From RHKX01 sp035759925 (GTDB taxonomy: Bacteria; Actinomycetota; Thermoleophilia; Solirubrobacterales; 70-9): a stretch of 64,000 bases of DNA. Shown one piece after another: positions 18,141 to 26,996 of this stretch (positions within the stretch are counted from its first letter, which is position 1; each line of letters begins with the position of its first letter). The notes below the pieces were generated by a model. That model saw nothing but the letters and a program-made list of their open reading frames with translations. It did no database searches and was not told the DNA's origin. The stretch spans positions 1 to 64,000 of the forward strand of contig DASTTY010000016.1 in the NCBI GenBank assembly GCA_035759925.1, in the 5' to 3' direction. Position numbers and translations under genes: made by a program.

Positions 18141-18673
18141 CTCGCCTCCTTCGTCGCGATCGTCCCGTCGGGAGTGACCACCCGCTCGCAGTCGTAGACG
18201 CCGTCTTCGACCCGGTCGACGTAGGCGACGTCGTCGCCGTGGCCGCAGTTGATCGCATCGGGACGGCCGTCGCGTGCCCGGATCACCTCGTCGCCACCAC
18301 CCCGGAGTTGCGCCCCGTCGGGGGTCATGTTGAACCGGTCGCGGCCGGGGCCGCCGACGAGATTCCCGCCATCGGGCCCGCCGTGCAGGAAGTCCGCGCC
18401 GTGGCCGCCCCGGATCGTGTCGAAGCCGCGGCCACCGGAGAGCCGGTCGCCACGGGCGCGACCGACGAGCTTGTCCTCGCCGCCGCGCCCCCGGATCGTG
18501 TCCGGCCGGCGCGTCCCGACGAGTTGATCGGCCTTCTCGGTGCCGATGATCAGCCGCGCCTGGACGGCGGTCGCGGCATTGGAGGCGTGGCCGGCGACGG
18601 CGATCGCTGCGGCGGCGGCGAGGAGGACCACTGCGACCCCGCCCGCTCGTCGTGACCAAGCTCCCCTCATCAC
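18137..18673 (-). CDS. Secreted RTX-like calcium-binding repeat protein (178 aa)
   Basis: An N-terminal signal peptide (about residues 1-33, hydrophobic core 'VAVVLLAAAAAIAVAG') is followed by degenerate GGXGXD nonapeptide repeats at about residues 43-115 ('GGRGFDTIRG', 'GGHGADFLHG', 'GGPGRDRFN'), the calcium-binding beta-roll of RTX proteins. The C-terminal part has two Cys ('INCGHG', 'YDCERV') that may form a disulfide. It is translationally coupled to the phosphoesterase, which suggests joint export or a structural role for it. A sec-type signal with RTX repeats is common in this group of Actinobacteria. Confidence 0.8.
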   Translation of the reverse strand: MMRGAWSRRAGGVAVVLLAAAAAIAVAGHASNAATAVQARLIIGTEKADQLVGTRRPDTIRGRGGEDKLVGRARGDRLSGGRGFDTIRGGHGADFLHGGPDGGNLVGGPGRDRFNMTPDGAQLRGGGDEVIRARDGRPDAINCGHGDDVAYVDRVEDGVYDCERVVTPDGTIATKEAR

Positions 18674-18681
18674 CGCGAGAC

Positions 18682-18687
18682 ACGTTA
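18682..18687 (-). promoter_or_regulatory. -10 box (TAACGT) for the RTX/phosphoesterase pair
   Basis: TAACGT on the minus strand is followed by 8 bases and the GTG at 18673, a leaderless arrangement. Confidence 0.45.
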
Positions 18688-18735
18688 TCCCCGATCCGTC
18701 CCGGCTGCGCCGGTGGGCCGCCGTCGGCGCGCGGT

Positions 18736-19701
18736 TCAGGGTGACTGCGGGGCGCCGCCGCCGTCGATCGGGTTGCGGGCGCCGGTCGTCCGCGTGCTCA
18801 GCTTGCAGTGGTTGAGCGCGCGCGCGTAGAAGCCGAGGTACTCGCGCCAGTTGCCGTTCCAGTAGTCGGAGTCGTGGCCGCCGGGGCCGTCGCGGACGAC
18901 CGGATCGAGGCCGCTCTCACGGAGCGCGTCCTCGAATGCCTGATCGCCGGCGAGGAACGGGTCGTCGTTGCCGGCATCGATCCACAGGCGCGTCCCCCGG
19001 TAGGGGCTCGGCGAGAGCTTCGCCGCCGCGATGATGTCGTTGCGCTCGAAGTCGGCGGCATCGTCGAAGGCGCCGTCGGCGGTCTCGCCGGCGTTCTCCC
19101 AGATCGCCGGCGAGTGGCCGCCGATGGCGCAGAAGCGGTGCGGCGAGAGCCGGGCGATGTCGTAAGCGCCGAAGCCGCCCATCGAGATCCCGCCGATCGC
19201 GATCTTCCGGGGCGCGATGTCGAAGCGCCGGATCAGCCTCGGGATCAGCTCGCCGAGCACGTAGGCGGCCCACTGGCCGCTGTCGCGGTTGTGCCAGTAG
19301 GAGCTGGCGCCGCCATAGGGGAAGGCGACGACGGGTGCGCGATCGCGGAGGTCGGCGAGCGCCTCGAACATCGGGTCGACGAGGTAGCTGCGTTCGTCCT
19401 CGCCGCGGCCGTGGAGGAAGACCAGCAGTCCGCGCCCCTTGTCGGGGATCCGCCGCGGGACGACGACCCGGACCGGCATCGTCCGGTCGAGCAGCGAGCT
19501 GTCGACCTCGATGCTCTTCACCTTGGCGCCGAACGTCTCCCTGCCGTTGTCGTCATCGAGCCAGAGGCTCTGGAGCGCGAAGGCCGCTGCGGCGACGAGC
19601 AGGGCGGCGACGATGCGGAGGGCGATTGCCCGGGCCGAGTGGGGCGATTGGGGGATCGTCTCGCCGAGCTCCTCGGGGGGCGGCATGTCCTGGTCGCTCA
19701 C
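18736..19701 (-). CDS. Membrane-anchored esterase, alpha/beta hydrolase fold
   Basis: A 321-aa protein with a short cytoplasmic N-terminus, one transmembrane helix (about residues 28-46, 'IVAALLVAAAAFALQSL') and an outside alpha/beta hydrolase domain of the esterase D/PHB depolymerase type. The nucleophile elbow is 'GGISMGGFGAYD'; oxyanion-side 'LVFLHGRGED' and a late 'GGHDSDYW' that likely carries the catalytic His are present. I choose GTG 19701 because TAGCGT lies 7 bases before it; ATG 19686 is the alternative. A longer N-terminus would run through the operator at 19784. Confidence 0.83.
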   Translation of the reverse strand: MSDQDMPPPEELGETIPQSPHSARAIALRIVAALLVAAAAFALQSLWLDDDNGRETFGAKVKSIEVDSSLLDRTMPVRVVVPRRIPDKGRGLLVFLHGRGEDERSYLVDPMFEALADLRDRAPVVAFPYGGASSYWHNRDSGQWAAYVLGELIPRLIRRFDIAPRKIAIGGISMGGFGAYDIARLSPHRFCAIGGHSPAIWENAGETADGAFDDAADFERNDIIAAAKLSPSPYRGTRLWIDAGNDDPFLAGDQAFEDALRESGLDPVVRDGPGGHDSDYWNGNWREYLGFYARALNHCKLSTRTTGARNPIDGGGAPQSP

Positions 19702-19708
19702 GGAGGCG

Positions 19709-19714
19709 ACGCTA
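19709..19714 (-). promoter_or_regulatory. -10 box (TAGCGT) for the esterase
   Basis: TAGCGT on the minus strand ends 7 bases before GTG 19701. Its distance (about 70 bases) from the 19784 palindrome suggests that the operator serves the carboxylase, not this gene. Confidence 0.45.
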
Positions 19715-19783
19715 CCGAGCAGCCTGGTCGGCGGGGTCGGGCCGTTGCGTGCAGCGACCGGATCGGGCCGTGACGTCAGTAGA

Positions 19784-19808
19784 AAGTAGTAAGTTCTACT
19801 TCCTACTT
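19784..19808. promoter_or_regulatory. Operator-like 25-bp inverted repeat, site A (acyl-CoA carboxylase)
   Basis: AAGTAGTAAGT, a 3-base spacer, then ACTTCCTACTT; the arms match at 10 of 11 positions. The right arm ends on the first base of the carboxylase TTG start codon, so a bound protein would cover the promoter and start. It is AT-rich in a very GC-rich genome. Sites B (44259) and C (48522) have the same 11-3-11 geometry, and 17 of 25 positions are identical in all three. Confidence 0.72.
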
Positions 19809-21403
19809 TGCCGGTACTGGAATCCCGCATAGACACCGGCTCCGCGACCTATGCGGAGAACCGGGAGCGGATGCTCGAGCGTCTCGAGAAGCTCGATGAG
19901 GAGCAGGAGAAGGCGCGCCTCGGCGGCGGTGAGAAGCGGATCGAGCGCCACCACTCGCGGGGGCGGCTGATGCCGCGCGAGCGGATCGAGCTGCTGCTCG
20001 ATCGCGACTCGCCGTTCCTCGAGATCGGGACGCTCTGCGCGTACGGCACCGAGTACGAGGTCGGCGCCTCGCAGGTGAACGGGATCGGCGTGATCGAGGG
20101 GGTCGAGTGCATGATCGGCGCCTCCGACCCGACCGTCCGCGGCGGCACCTCGAACCCGTACACGCTGCGCAAGGGCTTGCGCGCCCAGGAGATCGCGATG
20201 GCGAACCGCCTGCCGGCGATCGGCTTCGTCGAGTCCGGCGGCGCCGATCTGCCGCGCCAGAAGGAGATCTTCGTCCCCGGCGGCGCCAACTTCCGCAACC
20301 TGACCCGCAAGTCGGCGGCCGGGATCCCGACGATCGCGCTCGTCACCGGCAACTCGACGGCCGGCGGCGCCTATCTGCCCGGGATGTCCGACTACGTCGT
20401 GATGGTCCGCGAGCAGGGGCTGATCTTCCTCGGCGGGCCGCCGCTGGTGAAGATGGCGACCGGGGAGGAGGCCGAGGAGGAGGCGCTCGGCGGCGCCGAG
20501 ATGCACTCCCGGCTCTCCGGCGTCTCCGAGTTCATCGCGGCCGACGAGGCCGACGCCGCCCGGATCGGACGCGAGATCGTCCGCAACCTGAACTGGCGAA
20601 AGCGCGGCCCGGAGCCGCGCGGGGCCGGGACCGAGCCGGTCCACGACCCCGAGGAGCTGCTCGGGATCGCCTCCCATGACCTCCGCGTTCCGTTCGACGC
20701 CCGCGAGGTGATCGCCCGAGTCGTCGACGGCTCGCGCTTCGACGAGTTCAAGCCCGCCTACGGCACCCAACTGGTCACCGGCTGGGCGGAGCTGCACGGC
20801 TGGCCGATCGCGATCCTCGCCAACAACGGCGTGATCTTCAATGAGGACGCCGAGAAGGCCGCCCACTTCATCCAGCTCGCCGACCAGGTCGACACGCCGC
20901 TTCTGTTCATGCAGAACACGACCGGCTACATCGTCGGCGAGGACTACGAGCAGCGCGGGATCGTCAAGGCCGGCGCGAAGATGATCAACGCGGTCGCGAA
21001 CGCCGGCGTCCCGAAGCTGACCCTGATGATGGGCGGCTCCTACGGGGCCGGCAACTACGGGATGTGCGGGCGCAGCTTCGAGCCGCGGTTCATCTTCAGC
21101 TGGCCGAACCACAAGACCGCGGTGATGGGGCCCAAGCAGCTCGCCGGCGTCATGGAGATCGTCATGCGGGCCGGGGCCGAGCGGCGCGGCATCGAGGTCG
21201 ACGAGGACGCGCTGGCCGCCGGCACGAAGGCCGTCGAGGATCAGATCGAGGCCGAGTCCGACGCGTTCGTCGCCAGCGGCGAGCTCTGGGACGACGGGAT
21301 GATCGACCCGCGCGACACCCGGACCGTGCTCGGGATCGCGTTGTCGGCGACGATGGGCGAGGTCTGCGAGGGATCGCGGCGCTTCGGCGTCTTCAGGATG
21401 TAG
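19808..21403 (+). CDS. Acyl-CoA carboxylase, carboxyltransferase (beta) subunit
   Basis: Transfers CO2 from carboxybiotin to an acyl-CoA. The 531-aa protein has both crotonase-fold halves; 'GGGEKRIERHHSRGRLMPRERIELLLD', 'GGADLPRQ' and 'MQNTTGYIVG' are typical, the last resembling methylcrotonyl-CoA carboxylase beta subunits more than propionyl-CoA ones. The TTG at 19808 is chosen because 'PVLESRIDTGSATYAENRERM' fits the family N-terminus. Hence the start lies within operator site A, implying tight control. It is followed after 3 bases by the biotin carboxylase subunit, suggesting branched-chain (leucine-type) or related acyl-CoA breakdown. Confidence 0.92.
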   Translation: MPVLESRIDTGSATYAENRERMLERLEKLDEEQEKARLGGGEKRIERHHSRGRLMPRERIELLLDRDSPFLEIGTLCAYGTEYEVGASQVNGIGVIEGVECMIGASDPTVRGGTSNPYTLRKGLRAQEIAMANRLPAIGFVESGGADLPRQKEIFVPGGANFRNLTRKSAAGIPTIALVTGNSTAGGAYLPGMSDYVVMVREQGLIFLGGPPLVKMATGEEAEEEALGGAEMHSRLSGVSEFIAADEADAARIGREIVRNLNWRKRGPEPRGAGTEPVHDPEELLGIASHDLRVPFDAREVIARVVDGSRFDEFKPAYGTQLVTGWAELHGWPIAILANNGVIFNEDAEKAAHFIQLADQVDTPLLFMQNTTGYIVGEDYEQRGIVKAGAKMINAVANAGVPKLTLMMGGSYGAGNYGMCGRSFEPRFIFSWPNHKTAVMGPKQLAGVMEIVMRAGAERRGIEVDEDALAAGTKAVEDQIEAESDAFVASGELWDDGMIDPRDTRTVLGIALSATMGEVCEGSRRFGVFRM

Positions 21404-21406
21404 CCC

Positions 21407-23416
21407 GTGGCGCCGCCGCTCAGCAAGGTGCTCGTCGCCAACCGCGGCGAGATCGCCCGCCGGATTTTCGCCGCCTGCCGCTCGCGCGGGATCGCAACCG
21501 TCGCCGTCCATTCCGACCCCGACGCCGCGGCGCCGTTCGTGACCGCCGCCGACGAGGCGGTCCCGCTCGGCGGCACGACCGCCGCCGAGTCCTACCTCGA
21601 CATCGACGCGGTCCTCGAGGCGGCCGCCCGCACCGGCGCTGACGCGATCCACCCCGGCTACGGCTTCCTGGCCGAGAACGCGAGCTTCGCGACACGCGTC
21701 ATCGCCGCCGGCCTGGTCTGGATCGGCCCGCCGCCGGAGGCGATCGAGGCGATGGGGTCGAAGGTCCGGGCCCGGAAGCTGATGGAGGCGGCGGGAGTGC
21801 CGATCGTCCCCGGCCGCGAGCTCGGCGACGGAGACGACCACGGCGCGGCGGCGGACGAGGTCGGCTACCCGCTGCTCGTCAAGGCCTCGGCGGGCGGCGG
21901 CGGCAAGGGGATGCGGCCGGTCGCCGAGCCGGCGAAGCTCGCCGACGCGGTGGCGGGCGCCCGCCGCGAGGCGGAGGCGGCCTTCGGCGACCCGACCGTC
22001 TTCCTGGAACGGCACCTGCAGCGTCCGCGTCACATCGAGATCCAGGTCCTCGCCGACGCGACCGCGACGGTCAGTCTCGGCGAGCGCGAGTGCTCGGTCC
22101 AGCGCCGTCACCAGAAGGTGCTGGAGGAGGCGCCGTCGGTCGCGGTCGACGAAGCGCTCCGCGAGCGGCTCGGCGCGGCGGCGGTCGCGGCCGCCGAGGC
22201 GGTCGGCTACGTCGGCGCCGGCACCGTCGAGTTCCTGCTCGACGCGGGCGGATCCGGTGACTTCTTCTTCCTGGAGATGAACACGCGGCTGCAGGTCGAG
22301 CACCCGGTGACGGAGATGGTCCTCGGCATCGACCTCGTCGCCGAGCAGCTCCGGATCGCCGCCGGGGAGCCGATGGGCGAGCGTGCCCGCGAGCCGCGGA
22401 TCGACGGCCACGCGATCGAGGTCCGCCTCTACGCCGAGGACGCCGGGGCGGGCTTCCTGCCGCAGACCGGGACCGTGGAGCGGATCCGGGTCGCGGGCGC
22501 CGAGCCGTTCGCCGCACCCGTCGGCGGCACCAAGGCCCCGTTGCGCCTTGATTCCGGCGTCGAGGACGGCACCGTCGTCGGCCCCGAGTACGACCCGATG
22601 CTCGCGAAGCTGATCTTCTGGGCGCCCGATCGCCGCACCGCCGCGGCGCGCCTCGCCGCCGCTCTCGCCGGCGCCGAGATCGACGGCCTCGTCACCAACC
22701 GCGACTTCCTCGCCCGGCTGCTTCGCTCCGGGCCGTTCGACGCCGGCGAGACCGACACCGGCCTGCTCGACCGCGAGCCCGGGCTCGCCGAGCCGCTGGT
22801 CGATCCCGCGGCCAGCCCCGGTTATCTGGTCGCAGCGGCGCTGACCGCGATGGCAGAGCGCCGGGCCGAGGCTCCGGTACTCGGCTTCGCCCCGGCCGGT
22901 TTCCGCAACAACTTCTCGGAGCCGCAGCGGGTCGCGTTCGCGATCGCCGGAGGCGGCGACGTCGAGGTCCGGTACGCACTGCGGCGCGAGCACGTCGAGA
23001 TCACGGTCGCCGGCACGCCGCTCGAGGGTGTCCGCGTCCACGGGCTCGAGCCCGGCGAGGTCGATCTCGAGCTCGCCGGCGTCCGCCGTCGTTACCGGGT
23101 CCGCCGCCGCGGCGACGCCCACCACGTCAACGGCCCCGACGGCCAGCTCGACCTCGATGAGCTGCCGCGCTATCCCGGCAGCGAGGGCGCCCTCGCCGAG
23201 GGCGCGCTGGTGGCGCCGATGCCCGGCAGGGTGATCCGCCTCGCCGTCACCGAGGGCGCCGCCGTCGAGGCCGGCTCCGTCGTCGCCGTCCTCGAGGCGA
23301 TGAAGATGGAGCACGAGTTGCTCGCCCCCGCCGCCGGCACCGTCGCCGCCGTTCACGTCACCGAGGGCGATCAGGTCGACGCCGGCGCCGCGCTCGCCGT
23401 CATCGACCCCACCTGA
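21407..23416 (+). CDS. Acyl-CoA carboxylase, biotin carboxylase/BCCP (alpha) subunit
   Basis: ATP-dependent biotin carboxylase fused to its carrier, 669 aa. The BC domain covers about residues 1-450: 'VANRGEIARRIFAACR', ATP-grasp 'KASAGGGGKGMR', 'ERECSVQRRHQKVLEEAPS' and 'EMNTRLQVEHPVTE'. The C-terminal biotinyl domain has 'LEAMKMEHE' with Lys633 as the biotinylated residue. GTG start three bases after the beta-subunit stop. The long form with a middle linker is the usual alpha subunit of propionyl/methylcrotonyl-type enzymes. The biotin for it could be supplied by the neighbouring bio cluster. Confidence 0.95.
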   Translation: MAPPLSKVLVANRGEIARRIFAACRSRGIATVAVHSDPDAAAPFVTAADEAVPLGGTTAAESYLDIDAVLEAAARTGADAIHPGYGFLAENASFATRVIAAGLVWIGPPPEAIEAMGSKVRARKLMEAAGVPIVPGRELGDGDDHGAAADEVGYPLLVKASAGGGGKGMRPVAEPAKLADAVAGARREAEAAFGDPTVFLERHLQRPRHIEIQVLADATATVSLGERECSVQRRHQKVLEEAPSVAVDEALRERLGAAAVAAAEAVGYVGAGTVEFLLDAGGSGDFFFLEMNTRLQVEHPVTEMVLGIDLVAEQLRIAAGEPMGERAREPRIDGHAIEVRLYAEDAGAGFLPQTGTVERIRVAGAEPFAAPVGGTKAPLRLDSGVEDGTVVGPEYDPMLAKLIFWAPDRRTAAARLAAALAGAEIDGLVTNRDFLARLLRSGPFDAGETDTGLLDREPGLAEPLVDPAASPGYLVAAALTAMAERRAEAPVLGFAPAGFRNNFSEPQRVAFAIAGGGDVEVRYALRREHVEITVAGTPLEGVRVHGLEPGEVDLELAGVRRRYRVRRRGDAHHVNGPDGQLDLDELPRYPGSEGALAEGALVAPMPGRVIRLAVTEGAAVEAGSVVAVLEAMKMEHELLAPAAGTVAAVHVTEGDQVDAGAALAVIDPT

Positions 23417-23426
23417 CCCCCGCGGG

Positions 23427-24050
23427 TCAGCGGGGGTTGGCGTGCACCGCCTCCCATAGGTAGAGGGAGGCGAGGGTGCGGTGCGGGCTCCAGCGCTCGG
23501 CGATCGCGACCGCCTCCTCCGGTGAGGGCATCTCGTCGAGCTCGTAGGCGATCTGGATCCCGCGGCGGAGGCCGAGGTCGCCGCCGCTGAAGACGTCGGG
23601 GCGGCCGAGGTCGAACATCAGGAACATCTCGGCGCTCCATCGGCCGAGTCCGCGGAGGGCGACGACGGCCTCGATCACCTCCTCGTCCGACATCGAGTCG
23701 AACGAGTCGAGGAGCAGCTCCTCGGCGACGATCGCCTCGGCGATCCCGATCGCGTAGGACGCCTTGCGGCCGCTCAGCCCGCATGCCCGTAGCCGTTCCT
23801 CCGCGTCCGGCTCGATCAGCTGCTCAGGGGTCGGCGGTCCGTCGAACGCCTCCTCGACCCGCCCCCAGATCGTCCTTGCCGCCGCCGTCGAGACCTGCTG
23901 TCCGACGATGATCCGGCAGAGGGCGACGAACCGGTCGCGGTCGCGATCGGCGGCGCGCTCGAGGATCTCCTTCGGGTCGGTCGCCTCGATCAGGCGGGCG
24001 AGCTGCGGGTCGAGCGCGGCCAGCTCGTCATGTGAATTGGGCCGGGCCAT
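23427..24050 (-). CDS. DNA-3-methyladenine glycosylase (AlkA-like, HhH-GPD)
   Basis: Base-excision repair glycosylase for alkylated purines. 'FVALCRIIVGQQVSTAAARTIW' is the typical early helix; the helix-hairpin-helix is 'ALRGLGRWSAEMFLMF' and the following 'DVFSGGDLGLRRG' contains the catalytic Asp. At 207 aa it is short, without the N-terminal domain of E. coli AlkA, which is common in Actinobacteria. It starts 4 bases after the enoyl-CoA hydratase stop, so the two are co-transcribed without an obvious functional link. Confidence 0.9.
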   Translation of the reverse strand: MARPNSHDELAALDPQLARLIEATDPKEILERAADRDRDRFVALCRIIVGQQVSTAAARTIWGRVEEAFDGPPTPEQLIEPDAEERLRACGLSGRKASYAIGIAEAIVAEELLLDSFDSMSDEEVIEAVVALRGLGRWSAEMFLMFDLGRPDVFSGGDLGLRRGIQIAYELDEMPSPEEAVAIAERWSPHRTLASLYLWEAVHANPR

Positions 24051-24054
24051 CCGC

Positions 24055-24888
24055 TCAGCGGCCCTTCCAGACCGGCTCGCGCTTCTCGGCGAAGGCGCGG
24101 ACGCCCTCGCGGAAGTCCTCGGAGGCGAAGCACGATTCGCGCAGCGCGACCAGCTCGTCGACCTGCTTCGGGCTCAGCCGCGGGAACTGTGAGAGCGTCT
24201 CGATCGCGTGCTTGTTGCCGCGCAGGGACAGGGGCGCGTTGGCGGCGATCGCGGCGGCGAGCTCGAGCGAGCGCGCCTCGACCTCGGCCGCCGGGCAGAC
24301 CTCGTGGACGAGGCCGATCTGCTCGGCCCGCTCGCCGCCGACGACCCTGCCGGTCAGGAACAGCTCCTTGGTGCGGGGGACGCCGATCGTGTCGATGAAG
24401 CGCTCGAGCCCGGTGTGCCCGTAGATCAGCCCGAGCTTCGCGGGCGGCATCCCGAGCTTGGCCTCGGCCGCGCAGACGCGCAGGTCGCAGCGGACGGCGA
24501 GCTCGAGGCCGCCGCCGAGGCAGTGGCCGTTGATCGCCGCGACGACCGGGAACGGGTGGGCGCTGATCGCATCCATCGCCGCCGTGAACGGATGGGCGAC
24601 GAGCGCCTCGGCGTCGCGCTCGAACGTCTCGTCGGGGATCGCGCCGATGTCGTAGCCGGCCGAGAACGCCTTGCCGGCGCCGGTGACGACGACGCAACGG
24701 ACGTCGATCCCGTGGTCGAGCAGCGGCAGCGTCGCGGCGATCGCGTCGAGCACCGCGTGCGACAGCGGGTTGCGCTTGCCGGGGTTGTCGAGCGTCAGCC
24801 GCGCGACCGCTTCGGCCGGGAAGTCGAGCACCAGCTCGCCGCCCGCCAGCTCCCTCGGCTCCCCGGTCGGTGTGGCTGCGCTCGCCAT
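24055..24888 (-). CDS. Enoyl-CoA hydratase/isomerase (crotonase) family protein
   Basis: A 277-aa crotonase. 'RLTLDNPGKRNPLSHAVLDAI', the CoA/oxyanion segment 'GKAFSAGYDIGAIPDE' and 'INGHCLGGGLELAVRCDLRV' are clear. The residue after 'GGGLE' conforms to hydratase-type enzymes, but the reaction cannot be fixed from the fold alone. I choose ATG 24888 because TACCCT, a -10-like box, ends 8 bases before it; upstream in-frame sequence shows no family similarity. Divergent from the aldehyde dehydrogenase. Confidence 0.9.
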   Translation of the reverse strand: MASAATPTGEPRELAGGELVLDFPAEAVARLTLDNPGKRNPLSHAVLDAIAATLPLLDHGIDVRCVVVTGAGKAFSAGYDIGAIPDETFERDAEALVAHPFTAAMDAISAHPFPVVAAINGHCLGGGLELAVRCDLRVCAAEAKLGMPPAKLGLIYGHTGLERFIDTIGVPRTKELFLTGRVVGGERAEQIGLVHEVCPAAEVEARSLELAAAIAANAPLSLRGNKHAIETLSQFPRLSPKQVDELVALRESCFASEDFREGVRAFAEKREPVWKGR

Positions 24889-24896
24889 CGCGCAGG

Positions 24897-24902
24897 AGGG
24901 TA
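24897..24902 (-). promoter_or_regulatory. -10 box (TACCCT) for the enoyl-CoA hydratase
   Basis: TACCCT on the minus strand is followed by 8 bases and ATG 24888. The GGAGGG seen on the plus strand here is simply the complement and is not a ribosome binding site. Confidence 0.4.
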
Positions 24903-25009
24903 CGTGAGGGCCGCCGGGCGAGCGCGCCGAGGCCGCCCGCCCCGGCGTCGGCATCGCGCTAACGTCCCATTCTCGAGCCGAGCCTTCAGCCGCGAACGAG
25001 GAGAGTCCT

Positions 25010-26572
25010 GTGGAGCCCACCGCCACGCCCGAAGCAGCCGCCACCACGAACGGGAAGGCTGCCGAAGCCGGCCGCACCGTCGAGGTCGTCAACCCCGCCA
25101 CCGGCAAGCTGATCGGGACCGTGCCGGCGATGGGACCCGACGAGGTGAGCGCCGCGGTCGAACGCGGCCGCAAGGCCCAGCCCGCCTGGGAGGCCGCCGG
25201 GTTCGCCGAGCGCGGACGGATCCTCCGCCGCGCCCAGAAGTGGACGCTCGACAACGCCGAGCGGATCATCTCGACGATCGTCGCCGAGAACGGCAAGACC
25301 TACGAGGACGCGCAGCTCGCCGAAGTCTCCTACGCCGCCTCCGCCTTCGGGTTCTGGGCCAAGAACGCGCCCGAGTTCCTCGCCGACGAGAAGATCAAGT
25401 CGGCATCCCCGTTCGTGCTCGGCCGCAAGCTCAAGGTCCGCTACGCGCCGGTCGGCGTCGTCGGCGTGATCGGGCCGTGGAACTACCCGCTCACGAACTC
25501 GTTCGGCGACTGCATCCCGGCGCTCGCCGCCGGCAACGCGGTCGTCCTCAAGCCGGCGACGCTGACCCCGATGACATCGCTTCTGATGGCCGAGGGCCTG
25601 CAGGAGTGCGGGCTTCCCGAAGACGTCTTCCAGGTCGCCGTCGGCGAGGGCAGCGCGATCGGCAACGCGCTGATCGACGCCGTCGACTTCGTCATGTTCA
25701 CCGGCTCGACCGAGGTCGGCAAGAAGGTGATGGCGCGCGCCGCCGAGACGCTCACGCCGACCGCTATGGAGCTCGGCGGCAAGGACCCGATGATCGTGCT
25801 GCGCGACGCGAACATCGAGCGCGCCGCCAACGCCGCCGTCCACTACTCGATGCAGAACGGCGGTCAGACCTGCATCTCGGTCGAGCGGGTCTACGTCGAG
25901 GAGCCCGTCTACGAGGACTTCGTCGGCCGCGTGACCGAGAAGATGCGGGCGCTCCGCCAGGGCGTCCCCGGCGGGCCCGCGCAGGTCGACGTCGGCGCGA
26001 TGACCTCGCCCGGCCAGACCGATCTCGTCGAGGAGCAGGTCAACGACGCCGTCGAGCACGGCGCCCGGGCCGTCGTCGGCGGCCACCGCGGCGACGGTCC
26101 CGGCGACTTCTTCGAGCCGACGCTGCTGCTCGACGTCGACCACTCGATGGAGGCGATGACCGAGGAGACGTTCGGCCCGACCCTGCCGGTGATGAAGGTC
26201 AAGGACGCCGACGAGGCGATCGAGCTCGCCAACGACTCCCCCTACGGCCTGCAGGCCTCGGTCTGGACCAAGGACGTCGAGCGCGGCGAGCAGCTCGCCC
26301 GGCGGATCGAGTCGGGGGTCGTCTGCATCAACGACGCGCAGCTCAACTACGTCGCGCTCGAGCTGCCGATGGGCGGCTGGAAGGACTCCGGGGTCGGCTC
26401 GCGCCACGGCGCCGGCGGGATCCGCAAGTACACGAAGCAGCAGACCCTGCTCGTCACCCGGTTCGCGCCGACCGACAAGGACATCCACATGCTCCCCTAC
26501 GACTCGCCGCGGAAGACGAAGCTCCTCGGCCGGACGTTCAAGCTGCTCTGGGGTCGCGGGAAGCGGGACTGA
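25010..26572 (+). CDS. Aldehyde dehydrogenase (NAD(P)+-dependent, 520 aa)
   Basis: Oxidises an aldehyde to the acid. Catalytic residues are present: Asn158 in 'GPWNYP', Glu254 in 'MELGGKDP' and nucleophile Cys288 in 'NGGQTCISVERVYVEE'; the cofactor segment 'FTGSTEVGKKV' is intact. Succinate-semialdehyde or benzaldehyde/coniferyl-aldehyde-type enzymes are nearest by motif, but the substrate is not certain. GTG start with GAGGAGAG just upstream. The cupin gene follows after 4 bases. Confidence 0.93.
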   Translation: MEPTATPEAAATTNGKAAEAGRTVEVVNPATGKLIGTVPAMGPDEVSAAVERGRKAQPAWEAAGFAERGRILRRAQKWTLDNAERIISTIVAENGKTYEDAQLAEVSYAASAFGFWAKNAPEFLADEKIKSASPFVLGRKLKVRYAPVGVVGVIGPWNYPLTNSFGDCIPALAAGNAVVLKPATLTPMTSLLMAEGLQECGLPEDVFQVAVGEGSAIGNALIDAVDFVMFTGSTEVGKKVMARAAETLTPTAMELGGKDPMIVLRDANIERAANAAVHYSMQNGGQTCISVERVYVEEPVYEDFVGRVTEKMRALRQGVPGGPAQVDVGAMTSPGQTDLVEEQVNDAVEHGARAVVGGHRGDGPGDFFEPTLLLDVDHSMEAMTEETFGPTLPVMKVKDADEAIELANDSPYGLQASVWTKDVERGEQLARRIESGVVCINDAQLNYVALELPMGGWKDSGVGSRHGAGGIRKYTKQQTLLVTRFAPTDKDIHMLPYDSPRKTKLLGRTFKLLWGRGKRD

Positions 26573-26576
26573 CCGG

Positions 26577-26996
26577 ATGGCCGAGGGGGACTTCACGAAG
26601 GTCAACCTCCGCGACGACGTTCCCGACATGGCCGGGCAGTCCGGCGTCGAGGGCCTTGCCGCCCACTTCGCCGCCGGCGCGCTCGACCTCCAGAAGTCCG
26701 GCCTCAGCTACCAGCGGATCGAGCCCGGCAAGCGGCAGCCCTGGGGGCACCGCCACGAAGAGCAGGAGGAGATCTACGTGATCGTCGCCGGCGGCGGGAC
26801 CGCCAAGCTCGGCGACGAGGAGGTCCGGGTCGGCCCGCTCGACGCGATCCGCGTCGCGCCGGCGCTGGCCCGCAACTTCGAGGCCGGGCCCGACGGGCTC
26901 GACCTGCTCGCCTTCGGCGCCCCGCGCTCGCCCGACCAGCAGCCCGGCGGCGACGCCGAGATGCTGCCCGGCTGGTGGGGCGACGAGGACTTCTAG
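26577..26996 (+). CDS. Cupin domain protein (139 aa)
   Basis: Single small beta-barrel cupin. The first cupin motif is 'PWGHRHEEQEEIYVIVAGGG' in part: His-x-His and the Glu two turns later are present (GHRHEEQEEIYV), so metal binding is plausible. The second motif 'LDAIRVAPALARNFEAG' lacks the usual His, as is frequent in storage or sensing cupins. Co-transcribed with the aldehyde dehydrogenase (4-base gap) and overlapped at its 3' end by the lipoprotein start. Confidence 0.88.
   Translation: MAEGDFTKVNLRDDVPDMAGQSGVEGLAAHFAAGALDLQKSGLSYQRIEPGKRQPWGHRHEEQEEIYVIVAGGGTAKLGDEEVRVGPLDAIRVAPALARNFEAGPDGLDLLAFGAPRSPDQQPGGDAEMLPGWWGDEDF

Noticed and set aside
16506..18197. Plus-strand frame of 563 codons over the phosphoesterase
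   Set aside because: Antisense to a gene with Tat signal and family motifs; composition is that of a shadow frame.
19796..23356. A very long open frame (1186 codons) on the minus strand opposite the carboxylase subunits
   Set aside because: It is antisense to two well-recognised genes, has a biased Arg/Gly/Val/Asp composition typical of a GC-rich mirror frame, and no domain is recognisable.
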